Assembly (NCBI GenBank): GCA_026004195.1
Contig: BPIQ01000002.1
Coordinates: 372,001 to 436,000 of the forward strand
Length of the DNA: 64,000 nucleotides
Direction of reading: 5' to 3'
Source: Candidatus Binatia bacterium
GTDB lineage: Bacteria; Desulfobacterota; Binatia; HRBIN30; BPIQ01
The translations under genes and the position numbers were made by a program. The notes below the pieces were generated by a model. That model saw only the letters and a list, made by a program, of their open reading frames with translations. It was not told the origin of the DNA and did not search any database. Every line of letters begins with the position of its first letter. Positions within the stretch are counted from its first letter, which is position 1. This document shows, piece by piece, positions 9,181 through 17,907 of this stretch.

Positions 9181-9809
9181 GGCGGCTCGTCCCGGCGCCC
9201 GCGCGTTCGCAGGTGGGCCAGAAAATCGAGGACGTCGCAAAGTCGCCGAGCGCGCTCGCCGAGAGAAGGCGCTTCGAGGAGCGCCTGCTTTTCCACGGGT
9301 TCCGTGTCGAGAGCGTGGCAGAAAAAATTCACGAGGAACCCGTCCCCGGCCGTCTCGAGGACGCGGCGAACCCGGTCGTCGACCCCCGGCGGCGGGCAGA
9401 GGCGGAGCCTTTCGAGGATCCGAGCGCGGAGCTCCGGAGCCAAGGGGGTCTCGGCCTCGAGTGCGTCTCGCCAGGCCACCCGCGCCACCCGGTAGGGGCG
9501 GGAGCGGTCTTCGGAAAGGACGGTGAACTCGCGGACGCCCTCGAGCAGCAGAAAAAAACGCCCGTCCGGAAGCTCTTCGAGCTCGGTGATTTTCCCGGCA
9601 CAACCTACGGCGAAAATCTCGGGATTCTCGAAATACCTGGGCTTCCAGTCGCCGCGCAGGAGCGTCATGCCGACGAGCCGGTGCGAACCGCGGACATCGC
9701 GCACGAGGGCCCGGTAGCGGGGCTCGAAGACGTGGAGTGGCAAGGGAACGCCGGGAAAGAGGACGACGTTGGGGAGCGGAAAGAGCGGGAGTTGCTCAGG
9801 CAGCTCCAT
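9174..9809 (-). CDS. LON substrate-binding domain protein (Lon N-terminal domain, stand-alone)
   Basis: A 211-residue protein made of the Lon protease N-terminal (PUA-like) domain without AAA or protease parts. The opening LPLFPLPNVVLFPGVPLPLH and HVFEPRYRAL are typical of the family. Such stand-alone proteins are common and poorly understood; a role in recognising damaged or unfolded protein is only presumed. Its ATG at 9809 lies inside the 3' end of the Fur-family gene (14 bp overlap), so it is the last member of the rubrerythrin-DUF3501-Fur cluster. Confidence 0.85.
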   Translation of the reverse strand: MELPEQLPLFPLPNVVLFPGVPLPLHVFEPRYRALVRDVRGSHRLVGMTLLRGDWKPRYFENPEIFAVGCAGKITELEELPDGRFFLLLEGVREFTVLSEDRSRPYRVARVAWRDALEAETPLAPELRARILERLRLCPPPGVDDRVRRVLETAGDGFLVNFFCHALDTEPVEKQALLEAPSLGERARRLCDVLDFLAHLRTRGRRDEPPH

Positions 9810-10200
9810 TCCTCTCGCCGGACTCCCGCCCGCACCGCGGGCACAGGCCGAAAAGACCCAGGACCCGCCCCCGCACGACGTACCCCTCCCGCCGCAAGCG
9901 ATCGGTCCGAACGCGCGGCCGCACCTCGCCCGAGAGGTCGATGAGCCGCCCGCAGCCCTCGCACACGAAGTGGTCGTGCGGGAGCACGTTCCCGTCGTAA
10001 CGCGCGGGCTCGCCCTGCACCCGGACCACGCGCGCTTTTTCCGAGTGGACGAGCTTTTCGAGGTTACGGTACACGGTGCCGAGGCTCACGCGGGGAAGTT
10101 TGCGCCGCACCGCGCGGAACACATCGGCCGCCGTCGGGTGGTCGAGCTCGTGGAGCGCGTGCGCGACGGCTTCGAGCTGGCGCGTGCGCCGCTCCCTCAT
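9796..10200 (-). CDS. Fur/PerR-family metal-dependent transcriptional regulator
   Basis: A 134-residue Fur-superfamily repressor. The winged-helix recognition segment RVSLGTVYRNLEKL is near residues 37-50. The regulatory metal site is suggested by HDHF (His75, His77), and the structural Zn site by CEGC (Cys80, Cys83) and CPRC (Cys120, Cys123). Its position downstream of rubrerythrin and DUF3501 favours a PerR-like peroxide or iron response over general iron uptake control. It may bind the AT-rich dyad at 11339-11361 in front of rubrerythrin, making an autoregulated operon; that is inference. Overlaps DUF3501 by 4 bp. Confidence 0.9.
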   Translation of the reverse strand: MRERRTRQLEAVAHALHELDHPTAADVFRAVRRKLPRVSLGTVYRNLEKLVHSEKARVVRVQGEPARYDGNVLPHDHFVCEGCGRLIDLSGEVRPRVRTDRLRREGYVVRGRVLGLFGLCPRCGRESGERNGAA

Positions 10201-10781
10201 CGCTCCGCGAGATCCTCGAGGAGGGATTCTCGGACCGGGCCCTCGATCGGGGCACGAGCCTGGTAGTTCGGGTGGGAAATCACGATCGCTGCCGGCACCC
10301 CGGGGTCTGCGAAGGCTTCGCGGGCCTTCGGGTCGAACGGGAAGCGGACGTACTGCACGGCGCTGAGCTTGTCTTCCTTGCTGCGGCCGGCCTCGAAAAC
10401 TCCGGGCACCCGCAGTCCCTCCCCGAGCTCGATGGCCACGGCCCGGTCGATTCCCTGGAGCCGCAGGAGCTCGGGGCGGATCTTTTCGTATTCCGTGATC
10501 TCGATGAGCATCGTGGAGCTCAGCTCGCCGGGCTCCGGGATCAGCGAGTTGTAGATCTCGATCTCTTCGCGGATCCGGTCGATGTCCGTGATGGACTCGG
10601 CACGCAGCATTTCCTGGATCTGGAAGAGGACCGTGTCGAAGTTCTCGAACACGAACGTGATCCGGTCCCCCACGGCGACCCGCCGCCTCCGCTTGAGCTC
10701 GATGATGCGCCGGCGGAACTCGTCGCGGATCCGCTCGTAACGGCCGAGGCCCACGACGTCGTCCAGCGTAACTTTCCTCAC
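10197..10781 (-). CDS. DUF3501 family protein
   Basis: A 194-residue cytoplasmic protein with the DUF3501 pattern: VTLDDVVGLGRYERIRDEFR at the start, then GDRITFVFENFDTVLFQIQE and SAVQYVRFPFDP. The function is unknown. In many genomes this family sits beside rubrerythrin and an Fe-S oxidoreductase, pointing to peroxide or oxidative defence; here the Fe-S partner is absent. The GTG start at 10781 has a GGTGGAG site; a longer upstream extension would run into rubrerythrin and has no family similarity. The stop overlaps the fur start by 4 bp. Confidence 0.83.
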   Translation of the reverse strand: MRKVTLDDVVGLGRYERIRDEFRRRIIELKRRRRVAVGDRITFVFENFDTVLFQIQEMLRAESITDIDRIREEIEIYNSLIPEPGELSSTMLIEITEYEKIRPELLRLQGIDRAVAIELGEGLRVPGVFEAGRSKEDKLSAVQYVRFPFDPKAREAFADPGVPAAIVISHPNYQARAPIEGPVRESLLEDLAER

Positions 10782-10843
10782 GGCTCCACCGAGGACCGGA
10801 GGGGCGCGAAGCCCCTCCGGTTCCGCGCGCGGTCCGACCGCGC

Positions 10844-11269
10844 TCAGAGCTTCAGGCTCTCGAGTCCCTTCGTGAAACGGCCGGCGTGAGATTTCTCCGC
10901 TCGCGCCAGCGTCTCGAACCACTCCGCGATCTCGTCGAACCCCTCTTCTCGAGCCGTCTTGGCGAAGCCCGGGTACATCTCCGTGTACTCGTAGGTCTCG
11001 CCTTCGATCGCGGACTTCAGGTTCTTTTCCGTGTCGCCGATCGGCAGGTTCGTCACCGGGTCACCGACTTCCTTGAGAAAATCGAGGTGGCCGAAGGCGT
11101 GTCCGGTTTCCGCCTCCGAGGTGTCCCGGAAAAGACCCCCGATGTCGGGATAGCCTTCGATGTCGGCCCTGCGGGCGAAATAGAGGTAACGGCGGTTCGC
11201 CTGCGACTCGCCCGCGAAGGCGGTCTTCAGGTTCTCGTGGGTTTTGGTTCCTTTGAGCGACTTGGCCAT
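10844..11269 (-). CDS. rbr: Rubrerythrin (diiron domain only)
   Basis: A four-helix-bundle diiron protein that reduces hydrogen peroxide. The ligand set is visible: Glu21 ([13 protein letters not shown]), Glu52-Glu54/His57 (SEAETGHAF), Glu91/Glu94 ([14 protein letters not shown]) and Glu125/His128 ([11 protein letters not shown]). The 141-residue protein lacks the C-terminal rubredoxin domain, so an external electron donor is needed. A strong GGAGGAGG site precedes ATG 11269. It heads the rbr-DUF3501-fur-LON run and has its own promoter and operator-like dyad. Confidence 0.93.
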   Translation of the reverse strand: MAKSLKGTKTHENLKTAFAGESQANRRYLYFARRADIEGYPDIGGLFRDTSEAETGHAFGHLDFLKEVGDPVTNLPIGDTEKNLKSAIEGETYEYTEMYPGFAKTAREEGFDEIAEWFETLARAEKSHAGRFTKGLESLKL

Positions 11270-11307
11270 GGTCCTTCCTCCTCCTTTTCCGAAAAGATTG
11301 CCCGACC

Positions 11308-11338
11308 GGCTCCCGGGACGGTGCGCGTCCCGGGAGCC
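11308..11338 (-). other. Perfect 13-bp inverted repeat in the rubrerythrin leader
   Basis: Arms GGCTCCCGGGACG and CGTCCCGGGAGCC are separated by 5 nt. The element lies between the predicted transcription start and the rubrerythrin ribosome-binding site, so it would form a leader hairpin. It has no U-tract on either strand, which argues against an intrinsic terminator for the upstream GST gene. mRNA stabilisation or a protein-binding dyad are alternatives. Confidence 0.6.
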
Positions 11339-11361
11339 TTATCAGTAATGCTTCCTAATAA
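11339..11361 (-). promoter_or_regulatory. Fur/PerR-like AT-rich operator dyad over the rubrerythrin -10 region
   Basis: Imperfect palindrome with arms TTATTAGGAA and TTACTGATAA around a 3-nt centre (8 of 10 positions symmetric), strikingly AT-rich in a G+C-rich region. It covers the -10 box and the expected start site, an ideal repressor position. Fur and PerR sites have this size and AT-rich dyad form, and a Fur-family gene lies in the same operon. Confidence 0.6.
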
Positions 11362-11383
11362 AGGACCTGGGAGCCCCTGTCAA
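11355..11383 (-). promoter_or_regulatory. Sigma-70-type promoter of the rubrerythrin operon
   Basis: A perfect -35 TTGACA (11378-11383), 17-nt spacer and -10 TATTAG (11355-11360), placed between the GST stop and rubrerythrin. Predicted leader about 79 nt. Confidence 0.68.
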
Positions 11384-11390
11384 CCGGGGG

Positions 11391-12008
11391 TCAGCCCGAA
11401 AGGCCCAGGACTCGCACGCTCGGCCGCACCCGCAGCCTCTCGATCCACGCGTGGAGCGCCTGCCACGCCGGGTCGAGCGTGACCCCGAGCCGGGAAAGCA
11501 CGAGGAGCCCCGGAACGAAAGCGATGTCGGCGAGACTGAAGTCGCCCACGAGAAACTCGGCCCCCTGCTGCAGGAACTGGCTCTGCAACCAGCCGAGGCT
11601 CTGCCGGATCTCGTTCCTGTACTGCTCGATTCTCGCCGCGTCCCGCTCACCTTCCGGTTTTTCGAGCTCGCAGAGAATCCAGTAGACACGCGGCAGGAAA
11701 ACGCTGTCGCTGTAGTCCTCGAGCCACCGCACCTTGGCCCGACTGGCCGAATCGTCGGGCATGACCGGCGGGTAAGGGTATTCGTCCTGCAGGTACTCGT
11801 TGATGATCGTCGACTCGTACACGATCACGTCCTCGTCCTCGAGGACGGGGACTTTGCCGTAGGGATTCTTCCTCAAGAATTCGGGGGACCTCTGCTCGTT
11901 CTTCTTCAAGTCGACCGTGACCAGGTCGTAGGGAAGTTCCTTTTCCGCCAGAACCACCCGAACCTTCTGGCCGTACGGGCAATCCGGATAATCGTACAAG
12001 AGCCTCAT
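11391..12008 (-). CDS. Glutathione S-transferase family protein (SspA-like)
   Basis: A 205-residue GST-fold protein. The thioredoxin-like N-terminal domain has the candidate active Cys in DYPDCPYGQKVR, the cis-proline turn YGKVPVLED and the glutathione-contact motif VYESTIINEYL. The all-helical C-terminal domain follows (DFSLADIAFVPGLLVL). The arrangement resembles stringent starvation protein A and related omega-like GSTs. Real activity (thiol transfer, detoxification or RNA polymerase binding) cannot be told from sequence. It lies 75 bp downstream of lipA on the same strand; a TATAGA sequence in that gap may be its own promoter. Confidence 0.88.
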   Translation of the reverse strand: MRLLYDYPDCPYGQKVRVVLAEKELPYDLVTVDLKKNEQRSPEFLRKNPYGKVPVLEDEDVIVYESTIINEYLQDEYPYPPVMPDDSASRAKVRWLEDYSDSVFLPRVYWILCELEKPEGERDAARIEQYRNEIRQSLGWLQSQFLQQGAEFLVGDFSLADIAFVPGLLVLSRLGVTLDPAWQALHAWIERLRVRPSVRVLGLSG

Positions 12009-12083
12009 TTCCGTCGGACCCCTTTTCTCGCGGGCGGGAGGAGAATCGCAAAAAAGATCGCTCGTGTCTATAGCAAAACCGCC

Positions 12084-12968
12084 CTAGAAGGAGACACTCC
12101 CGCCGCGCGCACCCTCGACGTGGGTCCACGCGTGATAGGAGCTCCGGACGAGAGGCCCTGCTTCCACGTGCAGGAAGCCGAGCCTCGAGGCGTCGGCCCG
12201 TAGCTCTCGGAATTCTTCCGGCGGAACGTAGCGAACGACCGGCAGGTGCTTCGAACTCGGACGCAGGTATTGTCCGAGCGTGAGAATGTCGCATCCTACG
12301 GCCCGCAGGTCGCGCAGCACGGCGAGAACCTCCTCCCGCTCCTCCCCGAGGCCCAGCATGAGGCCGGTTTTCGTCAGGAGTTCGGGCCGAAGCTCCTTCG
12401 CCCGCCGGAGGATTTCGAGGCTCCTCTCGTAGCGGGAACCGGGGCGAACCCGTTTGTAGAGGCGGGGCACGGTCTCCACGTTGTGGTTCAGAACGTCGAT
12501 CGGCGAGCCGACGACCACCTCGAGCGCGACGGGATTCCCCTGAAAGTCGGGAATCAGGACCTCGATCGAGCACCGCGGGATGCGCCCGCGCACGGCCCGG
12601 ACCGTCGCGGCGAAGTGGCTCGCGCCCCCGTCGGGAAGGTCGTCGCGGTCGACCGAGGTGAGAACCACGTGCCGGAGCCCGAGCCGCTCGACGGCCTCGG
12701 CCACCCTCGCCGGTTCTTCCGGGTCGAGAGGGCGCGGGCGGCCGTGCGCCACGGCGCAGAAGCCGCAGTTCCGCGTACAGACGTCTCCCATCAACATGAG
12801 CGTCGCCGTTCCGTGAGCCCAGCACTCGCCCAGGTTGGGGCACTGCGCTTCCTCGCAAACGGTGTGGAGCCGAAGGCCCCGCAGGAGGCGGCGAAGCTCG
12901 AAGACGCGCTCCCCCACCGGGGCCCGAGCTTTGATCCACTCCGGGTGGCGGCGCGCTACGGTGGTCAT
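12084..12968 (-). CDS. lipA: Lipoyl synthase
   Basis: Radical SAM enzyme that inserts two sulfurs into octanoyl groups on E2 and GcvH proteins. It has the auxiliary cluster cysteines [12 protein letters not shown] (Cys38, Cys43, Cys49), the radical SAM cluster CTRNCGFC (Cys64, Cys68, Cys71) and the C-terminal RSSYHA serine. The start chosen is ATG 12968, which overlaps the lipB stop as ATGA; a longer upstream start would invade lipB. Length 294 residues is normal. Last gene of the E2-E3-lipB-lipA operon, whose E2 is the obvious substrate. Confidence 0.97.
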   Translation of the reverse strand: MTTVARRHPEWIKARAPVGERVFELRRLLRGLRLHTVCEEAQCPNLGECWAHGTATLMLMGDVCTRNCGFCAVAHGRPRPLDPEEPARVAEAVERLGLRHVVLTSVDRDDLPDGGASHFAATVRAVRGRIPRCSIEVLIPDFQGNPVALEVVVGSPIDVLNHNVETVPRLYKRVRPGSRYERSLEILRRAKELRPELLTKTGLMLGLGEEREEVLAVLRDLRAVGCDILTLGQYLRPSSKHLPVVRYVPPEEFRELRADASRLGFLHVEAGPLVRSSYHAWTHVEGARGGSVSF

Positions 12969-13639
12969 GGCTCCGAGGGTGCCTCGAATCCGAAAACCGA
13001 GCAAAATTCCCGGACGAGGACCGGCACCGCTTCTTCGACGCCGACCCGGTCTCCCCTTTCGCGAGCGATCGAGGTCACGCTCTCACCGGGAAGGGCGCAC
13101 GGAACGATCGCCTCGAAGAAACGGAGGTCGGTCTCGACGTTGAGAGCGAGGCCGTGGTAGGCGACCCAGCGCCGGACCCCGACGCCGATCGAGGCAATTT
13201 TTCCCCCTCGGCTCCAGACGCCCACCAAGCCCGGGCGCCGGAACGCTTCGACACCGAAACCGCGACAGACCCGGATCGCCACCTCTTCGAGTGCCTGCAC
13301 GTAGCGGCGGACGTCGCGCCCCTGCCGGGCGAGCGCCACGATCGGGTAGGCCACGAGCTGGCCCGGGCCGTGGAAGGTAGCCGCTCCGCCCCGCCCCACC
13401 CGGAACACCGGTACGCCCAGGCGTGCCGGGGCCCCGAGGAGATCCTCCTCCCTGGCCCCTCGACCCAGGGTGTACACCGGCTCGTGCTCGAGGAGGAACA
13501 GCGTGTCCGGGATCCTGTCCTCGAGCCGCGCGCGAAGGGTTTCGTCCTGCAGAGCGAGCGCGCGGTCGTAGGGAACCCGGCCGAGCCACCGCACCGCGAG
13601 CCGCTCGTTCGGTGCACGTTCGGTCCCGGGGCACGCCAT
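12965..13639 (-). CDS. lipB: Octanoyl-[ACP]:protein N-octanoyltransferase
   Basis: Transfers octanoate from ACP to lipoyl domains, the step before LipA. Signature elements are [17 protein letters not shown], the catalytic Lys147 in GGKIASIG and the acyl-accepting Cys181 in FEAIVPCAL. 224 residues. It starts 6 bp after the lpdA stop and overlaps lipA by 4 bp, so lipoate assembly is directly linked to production of its lipoylated client. Confidence 0.96.
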   Translation of the reverse strand: MACPGTERAPNERLAVRWLGRVPYDRALALQDETLRARLEDRIPDTLFLLEHEPVYTLGRGAREEDLLGAPARLGVPVFRVGRGGAATFHGPGQLVAYPIVALARQGRDVRRYVQALEEVAIRVCRGFGVEAFRRPGLVGVWSRGGKIASIGVGVRRWVAYHGLALNVETDLRFFEAIVPCALPGESVTSIARERGDRVGVEEAVPVLVREFCSVFGFEAPSEP

Positions 13640-13645
13640 GGGAGC

Positions 13646-15037
13646 TCAGAAGTTGATGGACCGGCCTTCCACCGCGAGCGCCGCTTCCATGATCGCCTCC
13701 GAGAGCGTCGGGTGCGGCCGCACGTAGGTCCCGAGCTCGGTGACCGTGGCCTCGGCGAATTTCGCGAGTCCGACCTGCGAGATCAACTCCGTCGCCCCCC
13801 TCCCGACGATGTGGCCCCCGAGGATTTCGCCGTACCGGGCGTCCACCACGACTTTGACGAACCCCTCCCTGTGTCCGGTCGCGACGGCCTTGCCCGACGC
13901 CGTAAAGGGAAAGCGACCGACCTTCACGTCGAACCCACGCCGGCGAGCTTCTTCCTCGGTGAGCCCGACGGTCGCCACCTCCGGCTGGCAGTAGACGCAG
14001 CTCGGGATGAGGTCGTAATCGACTCCCGTGCTCCTCTCTCCGGCCAGAAATTCGACCGCCGCGATTCCTTCCTCCGACGCCTTGTGGGCGAGAAGCGGCG
14101 CTCCGACGACGTCCCCCACGGCGAGCAGCTCCGGTTTTTTGGTCCGGAACCGCTCGTCCACCCTCACGAACCCTCGCTCCACCTCGACGCCGAGCTCTTC
14201 GAGGCCGAGCCCGCCCGAGAGCGGAGCTCGCCCCACGGCGACGAGAACCTGCTCCGCGCGGAGTTCGAGTTCGCCCTCGGGGCCTTCGAAGGCGACCACC
14301 GCCCCGTTCTCGCCGACGCTGCGGCACTCCTTGTACCGGGTCCGGGTCTTCACGACGACCTTCCGGCGCTGGAAAGCCCGCTCGAGCTCCTTCGCGACGT
14401 CGCGGTCCGTGCCGGGAAGCAACTGTTCCTCCATTTCGACGATCGTCACCTGCGCCCCGAACGCCGCGTACACGTACGCGAACTCGACCCCCACGGCCCC
14501 GCCCCCGATGACGAGGAGGGAGCGGGGAAATCGACGGCTCTCCAGGGCCTGCCGGCTCGTGAGCACCACCCGACCGTCGACGTCGAGGCCGGGAAGGGTC
14601 CGCTCGGTGCTGCCCGTCGCGAGCAGGACGTGCTTCCCCTCGAGGGTCCGGCTCCCGCCGTTCGCGCACACCCGGACACGCTGCGGCGTCTCGAGCGTCG
14701 CCTCTCCGGGAACCAGGACGATGCCGTGTTTCCGGAAAAGGCTTTCCACCCCCTTGGCGAGCCGGTCCGCCGCCTTGCGGCTGTGGGCGATCACGCCTCC
14801 GTAGTCGAAACCGAGCCCCTCGGCGCGAAGGCCGAGGGATTCCGCGTCGCGGACCGATTCGTAGAGCTCGGCGGCATGGAGGATGGCCTTCGAGGGAATG
14901 CATCCCCAGTTCAGGCACACACCGCCCGCACGGTCCTTCTCCACGACGGCGACCCGCATTCCGAGCTGCGCCGCGCGGATGGCCGCGACGTAGCCCCCCG
15001 GCCCCGCCCCGACCACGACCAGGTCGTAGGTTTCCAT
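13646..15037 (-). CDS. lpdA: Dihydrolipoamide dehydrogenase (E3)
   Basis: FAD-dependent disulfide oxidoreductase that reoxidises dihydrolipoamide of 2-oxoacid dehydrogenase complexes with NAD+. It has the N-terminal FAD motif VVGAGPGGYVAAI, the redox disulfide GGVCLNWGCIPSK (Cys41, Cys46), the NAD-binding LVIGGGAVGVEFAYV and the C-terminal His-Glu pair in HPTLSEAIMEAAL. ATG 15037 gives 463 residues and lies 5 bp after the E2 stop, so it is the second gene of the operon. Confidence 0.96.
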   Translation of the reverse strand: METYDLVVVGAGPGGYVAAIRAAQLGMRVAVVEKDRAGGVCLNWGCIPSKAILHAAELYESVRDAESLGLRAEGLGFDYGGVIAHSRKAADRLAKGVESLFRKHGIVLVPGEATLETPQRVRVCANGGSRTLEGKHVLLATGSTERTLPGLDVDGRVVLTSRQALESRRFPRSLLVIGGGAVGVEFAYVYAAFGAQVTIVEMEEQLLPGTDRDVAKELERAFQRRKVVVKTRTRYKECRSVGENGAVVAFEGPEGELELRAEQVLVAVGRAPLSGGLGLEELGVEVERGFVRVDERFRTKKPELLAVGDVVGAPLLAHKASEEGIAAVEFLAGERSTGVDYDLIPSCVYCQPEVATVGLTEEEARRRGFDVKVGRFPFTASGKAVATGHREGFVKVVVDARYGEILGGHIVGRGATELISQVGLAKFAEATVTELGTYVRPHPTLSEAIMEAALAVEGRSINF

Positions 15038-15042
15038 CGCTC

Positions 15043-16227
15043 TCAATCCATCACCAGGTGGACGGGGTTTTCCAGGATTTCCCGCAAAGTACGGAGAAAC
15101 CGGCCCGCCTCGGCACCGTCGAGCTGCCGGTGGTCGCAGGAGAGGGTGACGCGCATCGTTCTGGCCACCTCGAGGCGGTCCCCGCGCACGACCGGCCGGG
15201 GTTTGACCGCCCCCACGGCCAGAACGGCAGCGTGCGGCGGGTCGATGATCGCGGCGAATTCGTCGACGTCGAACATCCCGAGATTCGAGACGGCGAAAGT
15301 GGATCCCCGCAGGTCGTCCCCCGAGAACTTCCCCTGACGCGCCGCGGCCGCGAGCCGGTTCGCCTCGGCCGCGATTTCCTGCAGGCTCAGACGTTCGCAG
15401 TGGTGGATGACGGGAACGACGAGCCCGTCCTCGAGCGCCACGACCATGCCGAGGTGCACTTCGGAGCCGAGGACGATGCCGCCGTCCACCCACCTGCCGT
15501 TGACCCTCGGGTGGCGAACGAGCGCCAGCGCGACCGCCTTCAGGACGGCGTGCGTCACCGTGATCCGCAAGTGCTCCCCGACGCGACGTTTCACCATTTC
15601 GAGGAGGCGGAGCGTTTCGGTCATGTCGATTTCCGCGGTGACGTAGAAGTGCGGGATCTCGCGCTTCGCTTCCGTCATCCTGCGGGCGATGGCCTGTCGC
15701 ATGCGCGAAAGCTCCACTCGCCCCTCGACGCCTTCCGACACCGGACGCGCCGCCTCGGCGCCCGTCGCGGCTTCGACGTCCCGGCGCACGATCTTCCCCT
15801 GCGGGCCGCTCCCCACCACGGCCTCGAGCTCGACGCCCCGCTCCTCGGCCACTTTTCGGGCCAGAGCGGAAGCGCGCGGGGGCACCGTGCTCGGAGCTTC
15901 CACGGGTTTTTTCGGCTCGGGCCGGGGCGGGACCGTGGACTTTTCTCCGGCGGGAGCCGGTTTCTCTCGCGAAGGCGCGCGTTCCCCGCCTTTCGGCTCG
16001 AGAACGGCGAGCACCGCCCCTACCTTGGCCGATTCTCCCTCGCGGACGCGGATTTCTTTCAGAATTCCCTCGCGGTCCGCCTCGAGCTCCATGTCGGCTT
16101 TGTCGGTTTCCACCTCCGCGATGACCTCGCCGACCCGGACCTCGTCGCCGACGCTCTTGAGCCACCGAAGGATCTTGCCTTCCTCCATGGCGTCCGAGAG
16201 TTTGGGCATGACGATCTCGTTGTCCAT
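15043..16227 (-). CDS. pdhC: Dihydrolipoamide acyltransferase (E2) of a 2-oxoacid dehydrogenase complex
   Basis: A 394-residue E2. It has one lipoyl domain with the modified Lys43 in ETDKADMELEA, an Ala/Pro/Lys-rich linker, an E3-binding domain (VAEERGVELEAVVGSG, about 130-165) and a catalytic acyltransferase domain ending in the active-site motif SCDHRQLDGAEAG. The ATG at 16227 is preferred: an in-frame ATG at 16248 would overlap a perfect -10 box. No E1 genes lie next to it, so pyruvate versus acetoin or branched-chain specificity is unresolved; the symbol reflects the commonest case. Confidence 0.9.
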   Translation of the reverse strand: MDNEIVMPKLSDAMEEGKILRWLKSVGDEVRVGEVIAEVETDKADMELEADREGILKEIRVREGESAKVGAVLAVLEPKGGERAPSREKPAPAGEKSTVPPRPEPKKPVEAPSTVPPRASALARKVAEERGVELEAVVGSGPQGKIVRRDVEAATGAEAARPVSEGVEGRVELSRMRQAIARRMTEAKREIPHFYVTAEIDMTETLRLLEMVKRRVGEHLRITVTHAVLKAVALALVRHPRVNGRWVDGGIVLGSEVHLGMVVALEDGLVVPVIHHCERLSLQEIAAEANRLAAAARQGKFSGDDLRGSTFAVSNLGMFDVDEFAAIIDPPHAAVLAVGAVKPRPVVRGDRLEVARTMRVTLSCDHRQLDGAEAGRFLRTLREILENPVHLVMD

Positions 16228-16246
16228 CGCAGCCTCGCCGGCGCGC

Positions 16247-16252
16247 ATTATA
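16247..16252 (-). promoter_or_regulatory. -10 box of the E2-lpdA-lipB-lipA operon
   Basis: Consensus TATAAT 20 nt before ATG 16227, in an otherwise G+C-rich gap after rnhB. No good -35 is seen at 16-18 nt, so an activator may be needed. Confidence 0.5.
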
Positions 16253-16272
16253 GCGGCGGCTCCCGCAAGGGA

Positions 16273-16932
16273 CTACCCGCGGCGCTCGAAACCCGGAAGG
16301 AGAGGCTGCGCGACGGAAAGAAACGACCGGCGGTGCCAGGGGCAGGGTCCGAAGCGTTCGAGAGCCTCGCGATGCTCGCGAGTGCCGTACCCCATGTGTC
16401 GGGCGAATCCGTACCCGGGGTAGAGCCGGTCGGCTTCGCGCATGAGCGCGTCGCGGGTCACCTTGGCCACGATGGAAGCCGCGGCAATCGAAAAACTCCG
16501 GCGGTCTCCGCCCACGATCCGCTCCTGTGGGATCTCGATGCCCGGGATCCTCCTACCGTCGACCAGGAGGTAGGCCGGACGGACCGACAACGCTTCGACC
16601 GCGCGTCGCATCGCGAGGAGAGCCGCGTGGTACACGTTGAGGCGGTCGATCTCTTCCACCGTCGCGATCCCGATCCCGAGGGCTCGCGCGTTCTCGCGGA
16701 TCTTCTCGGCCAGCCGCTCGCGCCGGGAGGGGCCGAGACGTTTCGAATCGTCGATCTCGCGGTCGCGAAAATCCCGCGGGAGAAGAACCGCCGCCGCGAC
16801 CACCGGCCCGGCGAGAGGCCCGACGCCGGCCTCGTCCACGCCGGCCACGTCGAGGATTCCCCGCTCCCAGAGCCTCCGTTCCGGACGGAGGAGGAACCCC
16901 ATCCTCGCCGCCCGCCGCCTCGCCGCCCGCAC
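16273..16932 (-). CDS. rnhB: Ribonuclease HII
   Basis: Cleaves RNA in RNA-DNA hybrids and single ribonucleotides in DNA. The catalytic acidic set is visible: [14 protein letters not shown] (Asp33, Glu34), DSKRL, YLLVDG and SIVAKVTRD. 219 residues from the first ATG; Met11 (MGFLLRPER) is an equally good start. It begins 11 bp after the VanZ-like gene and ends 20 bp before the E2 -10 region. Confidence 0.95.
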   Translation of the reverse strand: MRAARRRAARMGFLLRPERRLWERGILDVAGVDEAGVGPLAGPVVAAAVLLPRDFRDREIDDSKRLGPSRRERLAEKIRENARALGIGIATVEEIDRLNVYHAALLAMRRAVEALSVRPAYLLVDGRRIPGIEIPQERIVGGDRRSFSIAAASIVAKVTRDALMREADRLYPGYGFARHMGYGTREHREALERFGPCPWHRRSFLSVAQPLLPGFERRG

Positions 16933-16942
16933 GACCTCCCCC

Positions 16943-17407
16943 CTAGCGGACGTTCCGACCGCCGGCCGTCCTGCGCGCCGCGCGCCCGAGGAACAGCATC
17001 GCCTGTGCGGCGAGCGCCCCCGCGAAATCGATGCCGCTGTCCCCGAGCGAGGGCGTCCGCGCCGTACCGAACGCCTGGTGCCACTCGTCCACGAGACCGA
17101 AAAGACCCGAGACCACGAGCGCCGTCAAGGCCCAATCGCGGCGCCACCGCCGTAGGCGACCGGCGCGCATGGCCCAGAAGACGAGCAGGCTCAGGACGAA
17201 AAACTCGACGAAATGGGCGCTCTTGCGGATGACGGCGTGGGCGAAGAAGATGCCCTCGCGCCCGATGCCCGGAAAGAGAAACCGGAGAAGAGGGTCGATG
17301 TAACGATGCGTGTTGTCCGCGGAAAACGCGTCCGTCGAAAGGAACGAAATGAGCACCATCCACGCGGCGACCGCGGCCCAGTAGCGGAGCCGTACGGAGA
17401 GCGGCAC
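16943..17407 (-). CDS. VanZ-like family membrane protein
   Basis: A 154-residue polytopic membrane protein with about four hydrophobic segments. The VanZ-like signature is clear: [15 protein letters not shown] and later DEWHQAF with a [15 protein letters not shown] tail. VanZ gives low-level teicoplanin resistance in enterococci, but most chromosomal homologues have no known role; no van genes are nearby. Probably co-transcribed with rnhB. Confidence 0.85.
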   Translation of the reverse strand: MPLSVRLRYWAAVAAWMVLISFLSTDAFSADNTHRYIDPLLRFLFPGIGREGIFFAHAVIRKSAHFVEFFVLSLLVFWAMRAGRLRRWRRDWALTALVVSGLFGLVDEWHQAFGTARTPSLGDSGIDFAGALAAQAMLFLGRAARRTAGGRNVR

Positions 17408-17451
17408 CGGTCCGGCGGGCTCTCGTGCCTCAAAAGACGGAAGACCGGGCG

Positions 17452-17907
17452 ATGACGCGCGTCGTGCTTTTTCTTCTCGCGCTCGCAGTGCTCCTCCTCT
17501 TGTTCGTTCGGTTCGGAAAGGAACGACGCCGGGAGATGCCGCGGCCCGAACCCACCCCTACGGCCCGGAGCACGCCCACACCGGGCCGGGTCGAGCCGCC
17601 CACCGCGGGCCCGGAAGCGCGACGGTTCCGGCTCGCCGGGGTGGCGGTCGCACGGTCCGGAGGGTACGCCGTCGTCGAGGATCCCCGTGGACGAACGGTT
17701 CTGTATCGGGTGGGCGAAGAGGTCCCGGGGTTGGGAAAGCTCGTACGGGTGGAGGAACGAAGGGCCTTTTTCCGGGGCCCGGAGGGCGATCTGGTGATGG
17801 AAATCCGCCCCGCTCCGACGCCCACGGCCGCTCCTGCCGGCTCTCCGCCGAAGCTCAGGACCCCGTCGCCCTCGCCGGCCGGCACTGTTCCAGGATCACT
17901 TCCTTGA
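17452..17907 (+). CDS. Membrane-anchored periplasmic protein with GspC/PilP-like domain
   Basis: A 151-residue protein with one N-terminal membrane anchor (VVLFLLALAVLLLLFV), a Pro/Thr-rich linker and a small beta domain at about 60-120. In that domain AVVEDPRGRTVLYRVGEEV and AFFRGPEGDLVMEI resemble the homology region of type II secretion GspC and type IV pilus PilP. A second Pro/Thr/Ala-rich stretch forms the C-terminus. No gsp or pil genes adjoin, so it may be an orphan. The ATG at 17452 is preferred over an in-frame GTG at 17425. Its 3' end overlaps the convergent kinase-like gene by 53 bp. The domain assignment is moderate. Confidence 0.6.
   Translation: MTRVVLFLLALAVLLLLFVRFGKERRREMPRPEPTPTARSTPTPGRVEPPTAGPEARRFRLAGVAVARSGGYAVVEDPRGRTVLYRVGEEVPGLGKLVRVEERRAFFRGPEGDLVMEIRPAPTPTAAPAGSPPKLRTPSPSPAGTVPGSLP

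Noticed and set aside
8409-9944. Other long frames overlapping fdhD and the LON gene
   Set aside because: Arg/Pro-rich shadow translations typical of G+C-rich DNA, without family features.
11308-11338. Intrinsic terminator for the GST gene
   Set aside because: No U-tract on either strand, and it lies downstream of the rubrerythrin promoter.
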